Part shown: positions 55,733-64,000 of the stretch, in pieces | Position numbering within the stretch: position 1 is the first letter of the stretch | Layout: every line of letters begins with the position of its first letter | Source of the DNA: Heracleum sosnowskyi | Taxonomy: Eukaryota > Streptophyta > Magnoliopsida > Apiales > Apiaceae | Reading direction: 5' to 3' | Assembly (NCBI GenBank): GCA_030848705.1 | Contig: CM061243.1 | Span: 126,291,659-126,355,658, forward strand | DNA: 64,000 nucleotides | The notes under the pieces: model-generated | The model's database searches: none | What the model was told of the DNA's origin: nothing | Seen by the model: only the letters and a program-made list of their open reading frames with translations | Program-made: the position numbers and the translations under genes

Positions 55733-56269
55733 GTTGGTACTTGGTATGTGGTTTGGAAATCGGTACCGGAATCGAGTTGAGTTCTGCTAATTAAGTGGTT
55801 GTAATTTTCACTTCAGTTTCTGGATTCTACTTCTGTTTCCATTTTAAATGATTAGGTTATAATGCATTTCATAACTCTTTCTTTCTCACTAGATGAGTTA
55901 ATAAAATTCAGATCTAGCTCTTTTGTTTTACCAATTAAGCTTTCTTTTTTCTCACAAATATATTTTTGTCTCCCTTTCTCTCATCTGATCACCATAATTC
56001 TTATTTTCCTTCAATAATCATCCTTCTTTAATAATGATTGTTGTTGTACCCAATTTTTTGAGTGTTTTGTTTGTCCTTCTTTTGAAGTGGTTGTTATGTT
56101 TTTGGTATTTTTGGTTGGTTGTTTCATGTATTTGAGAATGATTCAATTGGTGTTGGATCTGGAGAGCCCTCATCGAGATTGGGTCGGTGGTGTAAATCGT
56201 AAAATCTCACCTTTCACAACGGAAGATTGTTCATATTACGAGGGCATCTGTCCCTCCAATTTTAGTTGA
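55733..56269. other. Intergenic DNA right of Tat copy 2
   Basis: No confident gene. Short frames near 56087-56269 show no family. Confidence 0.4.
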
Positions 56270-56531
56270 TGCAACTGAAAGTTCTAAACATTGGACTACA
56301 ACCGGAATTAATTATCTGAAGGTCAATTGTAATGTTACTGGCTTCATGGATGGTGTAGGCTGGATTTCTCGAGAAGTTATTGTAATCTTTTTTTATTCAA
56401 AGAATTTTTATATTCTTTATGTTAAGCGATCTGAAAACAAAGCGGCTAATTCTTTAGCTCGTTTATTTATTTTTCAACCTGATTGCATAGCCGGTTGGGG
56501 ATTTGTCTCGACCAAGTTCTTTTCACATTAA
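56270..56531 (+). pseudogene. RNase H-like fragment (LINE-type or RVT_3)
   Basis: Translation gives WTTTGINYLKVNCNVTGF, GWISRE and then YVKRSENKAANSLARLF, the beginning and end of plant RNase H-like domains found downstream of non-LTR reverse transcriptases. The middle is missing and catalytic acidic residues are not intact. No reverse transcriptase nearby. Probably a decayed fragment. Confidence 0.55.
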
Positions 56532-56895
56532 TGAAATTTGCTTTAAATTTGTCAAAAAAAAAAATAAGTTATAATGGGCATAAAATATCGTTTTGGATTT
56601 ATTTGCCTAGTCCTACTTGTTGAGCTGATAGAAAAATATTACTACCATTCCTCCTCTACTAGCTTTATTTGTCTTTATCAAATCCTTGTTGAGAAATACG
56701 GAAGGTAGATATAATCATATTGTTGTTTCTCTGTTTTATCATCATCCTTGTACACAGTAACAAGATCATCGTCGTCGTCTAAGTATGTGAAAATAGTAAG
56801 GGGTGCATTAGTTAAAATAATAAGCTGCAGGGTAAACAAATAAGAAGAAAAAGAAGCAGCAGAGCAAATTAGTTAAAAGAAATCGATATGCGGAC

Positions 56896-56985
56896 ATGTA
56901 TGTGCCACCAAGGAATAATACCACCATGTCTGATGATGGCACAATTACTAGAGTATTAGTCGGAGGAGAGATTGATGTTAATAAT
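56896..56985 (+). pseudogene. Small ORF of unknown function, 5' part, interrupted by a copia element
   Basis: The frame from ATG 56896 encodes MYVPPRNNTTMSDDG and then GGEIDVNN, open upstream to about 56836 with a Lys/Gln-rich stretch. It ends in AATAAT exactly where TGTTGAC, the probable LTR start, begins. The frame appears to continue after the copia element at 62293 with more Asn codons. No family recognised. Confidence 0.35.
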
Positions 56986-57286
56986 TGTTGACACATCTGA
57001 TTTACAGTCAAAGCTTGACTCACAGCACTTTGACTCAAGATTAAAAGTTAGTTTGTTAGTTATTCACAAGGACAGTTTAGTCTATTCACTTGTGTATTCA
57101 GGGATAGATTAGTAAATAGATATAGTGTTGTATATAAACAGTTAGATCGAGTTAATTAGTTTTCAACATTTCATTTTCCTCTTCTTTTCAGTCTTGTACA
57201 CAATAACTTCTCTGTAACAAACTTTTCTTATCAATGGAGATTACTTGAGTTCTTCTTCATTTTCATCTTAATCTGTACTTATAACA
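56986..57286 (+). repeat. 5' LTR of copia element
   Basis: Homology with the 3' LTR starts near 56998; the start at TGTTGAC 56986 is preferred because it leaves the flanking Asn codons in frame with 62293 onwards. TATA-like TATATAAAC near 57131. Ends TATAACA. Confidence 0.75.
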
Positions 57287-57298
57287 TGGTATCAGAGC
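57287..57298 (+). other. Primer-binding site of copia element (tRNA-iMet)
   Basis: TGGTATCAGAGC directly after the LTR. Confidence 0.95.
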
Positions 57299-57774
57299 TT
57301 GTATTCATCAAAAGAATGATGATTTGATTGTGTTTTTCAGCGTGAATTGATCGATTTCACCCGAACAATCAATTATAGTGAGAGATTTTCATATTGTTTT
57401 TCGTTTATGTGATTACTACTACATAGTTGTGCGTAAATCTTTTGTGTTCTTGTTGAGATTAATCAATTGTGTGATTGTATAGATAAAAAAATATGTGAAT
57501 TTGTGCGTATTGTTCATTGAGATATATATACAAACACTTGTATGTGTATATTTGAAAATTCATCAAATTCTATATATGTTTTGTTCGATCTTGTTAAAAG
57601 TTGATTGATTACAAGTTGCAAGCCCTAATTCTTGTTCTTGTTATGATTTACATGTCCTTTCCAAGTTCTATTCTAATTCCTGAGAATTAATTGTTCTATT
57701 TCTCACGTTTAATCGATCAATTCTATATTCTATAAAATTCTTTGTCTCTGAATCAATATTGAGCTTACTCAAGA

Positions 57775-58811
57775 TCCTTCGTATGTGTACTACATACATC
57801 CTTCTGATCACACTGGATCGAATCTAGTTTCCACACTATTTAATAGATCTTCCTATTCTAATTGGAAAAGATCCATGGTTATTGGATTAACTGCTAAAAA
57901 CAAGATGACTTTTGTTGACTTTACTTTAGCAAAACCAGAAACCACAGATGCTTCGTATAAAGCGTGGTGCAGGTGCAATAGTATGATTACTGGTTTGATA
58001 ATAACAGTTTTGGAACCATAGATCGCTGCAAGTATTTTGTATGTTGACACTGCTAGGAAATCTGGGTTGAATTAGAGGAGAGATATGGACAACCTTCTTG
58101 AGCTCAGATTTATGCTATTTCTCAGGAGATCTTTAATAATTCTCTAGATAACAAATCTATTGCATAGTATTATACTCAATTGAAGAAATTGTGGGATGTA
58201 CTAGACAATTTGAAACCCTTGCCATCATGTGAATGTACCAACTGCACATACAATTTGTCTCAAAAGTTTCTTAAGATTCAGAATGATCAAAGGCTTATGG
58301 TGTTTCTCATAAAATTGACTTCCAACTTTGCTAATGTAAGATCTCATACCTTAATGATGGAGGCTAGCCTAACTTACCTCAAGCTTACATAATGCTACTC
58401 CAAGAACAAAGACAAAGAGAAATCAGTCAAACTTCTGTTATTTCTGAACCATCTGAACCAGTTGTTTTTACTACTGATAGAGCAAGGTTCCAAGGACATT
58501 CCAGCAACTATCAAGGACACAAACCTACTTATCAAACTTACCAGCCTCCACATAAGTCTCAGCCTACACAGTTTGTTAAGCCTGCAAGAAAGACTACTTA
58601 CTTTTGTGATCATTGTAAAATTCCGGCCACAATGTTGAGAGGTGCTTCAAAATCCAAGGCTATCCACCTCATTTCAAGGAAAATTCTCAAAGAAAATTTG
58701 GTGCTTATGCTGGTAGTGAGGACAATTATGAAAATGATTCTACTTCTCATCTTGATCATAATCCACCAGCATTTTCTACAGAGCAATACAAATAGCTACC
58801 GAGTTTGTTGA
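57775..58811 (+). pseudogene. Gag region of copia element
   Basis: Starts with YYIHPSDHTGSNLVSTLFN and YSNWKRSMVIGLTAKNKM, typical of copia gag N-termini. Later frames contain PLPSCECTNCTYN and a partial zinc-knuckle region (FCDHCKIPAT). Stops at 58019 and several shifts. Confidence 0.75.
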
Positions 58812-58859
58812 ATACTAAACAGAAAGAACCTGAGTCTGTCCATGATGGTACTGAATCAT

Positions 58860-61800
58860 CTCCAAATTCTCTCTTTGCGGGTAAATTCTGCTTTCTTTCC
58901 ACTAAGTGTTTTACAAAATTTGATTATTGACAGTGGAGCATCAGATCATATGTGTCATTCTCTTGATCTGTTTGATACTTATACACCAATTACAAATAAT
59001 CATGAACACATCACTATTCCAAATGGTAGTCAAGTTTCAGTTACTCACATAGGAACCATTCAGCTCAATCATTCAATATTGTTGAAAGATGTTTTATATG
59101 TTCCAAGTTTTAAATTCAATCTCATATCAGTCTCTAAACTCTTTTAACATAATAATTTTTTAGTACATTTCACTGACAATTCTTGTCTTCTTCGGGTGCC
59201 TTCAATGAGACAACAACTCATTCTTGGTAACCTTGAACATGGTCTCTATTTTGCTGATTCAAAGCTTTTTCAGATTCTACATTCTTTTATTCCAGCTCAA
59301 CATCCACCATCTTTTTTTGCTAATTCCGACGTGTCCAGTTCTACTGATGATGCTAAGTTGCTTCATTTAAGACTAGGGCATGTACCTTTTTTTAGATTAC
59401 ATGTAATTTAGCCAATCATTGATACTAATACTATTTCAAAAGAATGTATTTGTACTATTTGTCCAGCTGCAAGGCAACATAGAATGCCTTTTCCAAATAG
59501 TGAAATCAAATCATCTTATAATTTTGAACTTTTACATGTGGATATCTGGGGACCCTTCAAAATTCCTACAATACTATAGTTGATGACAATAGTAGATCTA
59601 CTTGGCTTCATTTCCTTCATCATAAATCTGATTTTGTTCCAATTCTTCAAAAATTCATCATTTTTGTTAAAAATCAATTTAGTGCTAATGTCAAAATCAT
59701 TAGAACAAACAATGCCAAAGAATTTTCTGAAGGACCTATTTTATCTGTTTACAATTACTTTGGCATTCTTCATCAGACTTCTTGTAGTTACACACCCCAA
59801 CAAAATGGAGTGGTAGAGAGGTAACATAAACATTTAATGGAAACTGCTAGAGCATTATACTTTCAGTCCAAACTCCCTCTTTCTTATTGGGATGAGTGTG
59901 TTTAATGTGCTGTTTATCTGTTACATATAATGCCCTTAACTTCCTTGAACAACATCTCTCCCTATGAAAAACTTTATGGTACAAACCCAGATTACTCTTT
60001 CCTAAACGTTTTTGGTTGTCTCTGTTACATCACAACTACTCCTACTGGTAGACATAAACTTGATGCCAGAGCTCATCCTGCTGTATTCATAGGCTATCCA
60101 CCCGCCACAAAAGGTTACAAAGTTCTCAATCTTGTCACAAATAAAATTGTCATTTCCAGAAATGTCAAGTTTTATGAAAAAAAATTCCTTTCCATATGAT
60201 TTCTACACCAGATAGTTCACAACCATTTTTCATTCCCATTCACACTGACATTCCTTCTTTTGACTCACCTCTTACACCTTCTACCACATCTCCCTCAGAT
60301 CACTCTGCCACTACTCATTTAGATCATTCTTCTGATTCCACTGCTTCTTCTCATACTTCAACAGATACTTCTACACAACATATTAGAAAATTTTCAAGAC
60401 AGATTACAAAACCAACACATCTTAATGACTATATCTGTTCTAACAGTCATTGGTGTAACTTAGTGTCTTCTTCTTCTTACTCTACTACACATCAAGCTTT
60501 TCTTGCACAAACATCTTCCCTTCATGAACCCACTTCCTACAAAGAGGCCGCAACTAATCCACTCTGGGTTCAGGCTATGGCCTTGGAAATTGAGGCATTG
60601 AATAGAAATAATACTTGGGATATTGTTCCTCTACCTAAAGGTAAAAAAACCATAGGCTATAAGTGGGTCTTTAAGATCAAGTTAAAAGCAGATGGCTCAA
60701 TAGAGATATAAGGCAAGACTTGTTATCAAAGGATTTACTCAGAAATATGGTATAGATTACCAAGAGACTTTCTCTCCTGTGGTTAAAATGACAACAATCA
60801 GGACTATCATTGCATTGAGAGCTCATAAGAATTGGAAGATATATCAACTGGACATTAACAATTCTTTTCTCCATGGAGAATTGCATGAGAAGGTCTACAT
60901 GAAAGTTCATGAAGGTATTCCTAACCCTCTTAACTTGGTTTGCAGATTAAAGAAAAGCATTTAAAGGCTTTAACATGCTAGTAGAGTATGGTCTGCAAGA
61001 TTGCTACATGAGCTCCAAGTACAGGGTTTTAAATAGTAAAAAAATGACCATTCTCTTTTTATCAAAAGATCTGGCCATCACATTACTATTGTTGTTATTT
61101 ATGTAGATGATATTCTACTCACTAGTGATAATATTACAGGAATCACTGATCTTAAGGCTCATTTACCCATAATTTTCAATATCAAGGACCTTGGCTATCT
61201 ATCCTTAGACAAGCCAAGTTTACAAAGAAACTGCTTAGTGATAGTGGTATTCAAAAATTCAAGTATGTTGCCACACCACTTCCCTTAAACTTGAAGTTAA
61301 ATGCTGATGGTTCATGTCCTTATTCTGATCCTGAACTTTATAGAAGTCTTGTTGGTAAATTAAATTTTTTAACCAACACAAGGCCTGATCTTGCCTATTC
61401 AGTACAGACTTTGAGTCAATTTATGCAACTCCCCTCATGTTCTCATTTCAATGCTTTGCAACATCTCCTTCATTATGTCAACTCTATTGTTGTTCAAGGG
61501 ATATTATTTAAAGCTGGTGAGCAATTAACTTTGAAAGCATATTCAGATTCTGACTGGGGTGCTTGCCCAGACACAAGGAGGTCTATCACTGGCTACTTAT
61601 TCCTCTTGGGATCCTCACCTATTAGCTGGAAATCTAAGAAACAGTCTACAGTTTCTAAGCCCTCCTCTGAGGCTGAGTACAAAGCTATGTCTGCTGCTGC
61701 TTCTGAAATAACATGGTTAGTTCGCTTGAAGAACTGGGTTTTCAGGATCTCAAACCAGTCACTTTAAATTGTGATAATCAGTCTTTCATGTACATTGCTC

Positions 61801-61970
61801 AAAATCCAGTTTTTCACGAGTGCACGAAACACATTGCTATAGACTGTTATTTCACTTGAGAAAAGGTTCTTGAAGGCTTGTTGCATCTGTCTTATGTTCC
61901 TACTCAAGACCAACTTGTTGACTCGTTCACAAAGATTGTTCCATCCTCTCAGTTTAACATTCACAAGTCC
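58860..61970 (+). pseudogene. Pol region of copia element (PR-IN-RT-RNase H)
   Basis: Protease LIIDSGASDHMC (58920). Gag-pre-integrase LLHLRLGHVPFFR (59360) followed by a C-x2-C. Integrase core LLHVDIWGPF (59530) and KIIRTNNAKEF (59695; the usual D is N), then TPQQNGVVER. Reverse transcriptase from about 60540 (WVQAMALEIEALNRNNTWDIV) with YVDDILLTS (61100). RNase H SDSDWGACPDTRRSITGY (61540) and KPSSEAEYKAMS. At least ten stops or shifts. Dead element. Confidence 0.88.
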
Positions 61971-62003
61971 AAGCTTGGTATGGTTGCTCCCCTTCCAAGC
62001 TTC

Positions 62004-62292
62004 GGATTTACGGTCAAAGCTTGACTCACAGCACTTTGACTTAAGATTAAAAGTTAGTTAGTTTGTTAGTTATTCACAAGGACAGTTTAGTCTATTCACT
62101 TGTGTATTCAGGGATAGATTAGTAAATAGACATAGTGTTGTATATAAACAGTTAGATCGAGTTGGTTAGTTTTCAACATTTCATTTTCCTCTTATTTTCA
62201 GTCTTGTACATGATAGCTTCTCTCTAACAAACTTTTCTTATCAATGGAGATTACTTGAGTTCTTCTTCATGATTTTCATCTTAATCTGTACT
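62004..62292 (+). repeat. 3' LTR of copia element
   Basis: Aligned to the 5' LTR at an offset of 5006, with a 4-bp GTTA duplication near 62055 and a 3-bp insertion near 62271. The terminal TATAACA is lost. Confidence 0.85.
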
Positions 62293-62306
62293 ACTACTAC
62301 TACTAC

Positions 62307-62361
<55 letters not shown>
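62290..62361 (+). repeat. Trinucleotide microsatellite (ACT)n(AAT)n
   Basis: About six ACT units followed by about eighteen AAT units. In the plus frame the AAT units encode Asn. Confidence 0.95.
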
Positions 62362-62496
62362 CACTTGTTTGATTACGATTATGCTACTGGTAACAATAAT
62401 AGTAAAAGTTTAGTAGTTATGAAGAAGCAGCAGCAGCTTGACCAATCGCCGCGCAGTTGGCAACCCATCTTAGTATTACAGAAAGATCATTTATAA
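62293..62496 (+). pseudogene. Small ORF of unknown function, 3' part
   Basis: Poly-Asn, then HLFDYDYATGNNNSK, MKKQQQLDQSPRSWQ and PILVLQKDHL stop. It could be the continuation of 56896-56985. No family recognised; no splice context seen. Confidence 0.35.
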
Positions 62497-62842
62497 CTCG
62501 TGCTGAATTGGACTCTTCACTCCAAGATAATATTTGTCGTTAGTTTAATTTTCTAGGGGGCATCTTTAGATAAGCTAACTAGCTAGCTTAATTGTAATCT
62601 TTAGAAAAAGTATATTCATTCCATATGTATGGCTGCAAGCATGCTCGTATATTATTTACGCAGACACTCCATGATCATTAGTTTTCTTCTAGTAATAATT
62701 GTTACTCACCACCAAAGTAGTAAATACTATGTTCCTTGTGTAGCTATCAGTTACCATCATCAAGTTGCTATGCATTGAATTTGTCAGGGACCATAGATTT
62801 GACTTTGGTTTTCTTCTTCGCTCAAGTAGAGCTACAAATGAA
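62497..62842. other. Spacer and probable 3' UTR of the ORP gene
   Basis: Non-coding DNA between the plus-strand small ORF stop and the ORP stop codon; it should hold the ORP polyadenylation site on the minus strand. Confidence 0.5.
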
Positions 62843-64000
62843 TTAAGGAGGTACAACAATTGGAGCTGGGGGGACCCATCTCTGAATTGGTGAACAGTCC
62901 CAGCCAGTTTCCTTGGAGTAGGAAAGTGTGAAATGCTTGGGCACCCAAGTGTTGTCCGAGGAGGCTCTAATTTTGACAAGCTTTCTTTCCTGTTCTTCTA
63001 TTAAACTTTTTGCTTCTCTTGCCTTATCCCAGTTCTTGCTCATTATTCCCTTGTTAACCTCACCCCATACAACTGCTGATTCGCTTGCCCACAATCCCTA
63101 CAAACATATATCACCATTTTATACACTTGTAATGTTACATCATGTGGTTAGAGAGTCAGGTCGACACCAAACAGACAGACGTATGTTGCAGCATTGAGGT
63201 ATATATGGTACTAAGTGGACTCCCTATGTGTATAATTACCAAAACAACTGGTCAACCTTATCGCGCGCATTGTGAGGGATTCAGACCCTACCTACATTAA
63301 TTCCTACGCAAGTAAACCACATGCAGGAATGGATAGTGGATAATGGATATGATCGATCAGATCACTGGACCGCCTTTTATTATCATTATATTGCAACTAC
63401 TCCTTGATCATAATTATATCTTGGTCAGATGAGATCACGTTAATTAGTTATACCTACCGTATTTATTTACAATTTGTTTACATTTTCTCTTCTATTATTT
63501 TTGCCTAGATATGGCCGTGTGCTGGATACAGTGTTTTTAGTCCTTTATCATATATGGATACTCAACAATGGTGCATCAGAGAATGAGAGAAGATGATTGA
63601 TCACCTTAGGATTCTTAACTACAGGTGTCTTTAGTCCAGCAATGGCTTCCTTTGCGTTGTATATAATTCTTAGCTTACCATTCATAGGATCTTTAGCTGT
63701 GACCGTCCTGCATATTTAATATATTGCTTCAGAAATGGACTTGATAGATTCATGTAATTCAAATTCGTTCGAGACTATAAGCTTTCTCAGTTTAAGATCT
63801 AGTCAAATTTTGCATCTTGAAATTTCCAATATAAATATAGCATTACAATCGCTAAAGAGAAAAACAAATATGTAAAAGGAGTTCATGATAATTACTTGTC
63901 CCAGTGGCCTGCAATTTCATATAGAGTCTTCATTGATGATGACCTATAGATTCTTCCTTCAATAGCCCTATGCATACTTGATCGACGACCAAAAAATGCA
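62843..64000 (-). CDS. Oxysterol-binding protein-related protein (ORP), C-terminal exons, partial
   Basis: Minus strand, gene continues beyond 64000. Exons: 64000-63896 (partial; RAIEGRIYRSSS, LYEIAGHWDK), 63707-63605 (TVTAKDP, IIYNAKEAIAGLKTPVVKNP) and 63097-62843 (LWASESAVVWGEVNK, WVPKHFTLSYSKETGWDCSP, PPAPIVVPP stop). Introns 63708-63895 and 63098-63604 have GT-AG borders and codon phases agree. This is the C-terminal part of the OSBP lipid-transfer domain of plant ORP3/ORP4-type proteins, which lack a PH domain. They carry sterols and phosphoinositides between membranes in the cytoplasm. No lesion seen in this part; it appears to be an active host gene. Confidence 0.92.

Larger units (their letters stand above)
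56986..62292 (+). mobile_element. Ty1/copia retrotransposon, decayed
   Basis: Flanked by ~290-bp LTRs (56986-57286 and about 62004-62292), with the initiator-Met primer site TGGTATCAGAGC at 57287-57298. The domain order protease, integrase, reverse transcriptase, RNase H is that of copia. The pol frame has many stops and shifts. The 3' LTR lacks the first ~12-18 bp matched in the 5' LTR and its last 8 bases, the latter replaced by an ACT/AAT microsatellite, so no clean TSD can be read. Confidence 0.88.

Noticed and set aside
56087..56269. 60-codon hydrophobic frame left of the RNase H fragment
   Set aside because: No recognisable domain and no continuity with the RNase H-like frame.

Overview
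This is a nuclear window from a flowering plant, most likely a eudicot. The evidence is spliced host genes with GT-AG introns, plant-type Ty3/gypsy (Tat and Tekay/Del lineages), Ty1/copia, hAT and Helitron elements, and AT-rich intergenic DNA. No bacterial operon, CRISPR, rRNA or tRNA gene was seen. I could not fix the species from sequence alone. All calls are by reading and family recognition; no search was run.

Layout. 1-3711: most of a hAT DNA transposon (minus strand, two one-base frameshifts) with a fragment of an ankyrin/PGG-domain membrane protein gene between its left subterminal DNA and its transposase. 4299-6504: a truncated LTR element (3' LTR plus tandem-repeat-rich DNA) between two ~70-bp direct copies of its target. 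6707-32710: a 26-kb nested Tat-lineage retrotransposon (TSD AGTTG, 527-bp LTRs) with an intact 1887-codon gag-pol carrying two RNase H domains, and an antisense, intron-containing extra gene. That extra gene is broken by a 12.3-kb Tekay chromovirus (14106-26360, TSD TGAGG). It was then partly duplicated together with a fragment of a third LTR element (27491-30754). Removing both insertions leaves about 10.48 kb, matching the second Tat copy at 45355-55727 (10.37 kb, minus strand, TSD GTTGG, gag-pol decayed).

Between the two Tat copies lie Helitron-like ends, a ~225-bp tandem repeat and a host gene: a GT14/Core-2-I-branching-type glycosyltransferase in ten coding exons (35108-42421). It has a 611-bp hAT-type MITE in intron 2 and four one-base deletions confined to exons 2, 3 and 5. 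Right of the second Tat copy are an RNase H-like fragment, a decayed Ty1/copia element (about 56986-62292) that appears to split a small poly-asparagine ORF, and the last three exons of an oxysterol-binding-protein-related (ORP) gene on the minus strand (62843 to beyond 64000).

How things work together: the Tat elements pair a sense gag-pol with an antisense, spliced, separately promoted gene encoding a 'putative gypsy type transposon' (Transposase_28-like) protein with a coiled-coil middle and very acidic tail. Both copies also share a GGTCGAAA-rich array between that gene's promoter and the 3' LTR. This antisense gene, and the two single-LTR fragments bounded by unusually long direct repeats, are the least explained parts of the window.
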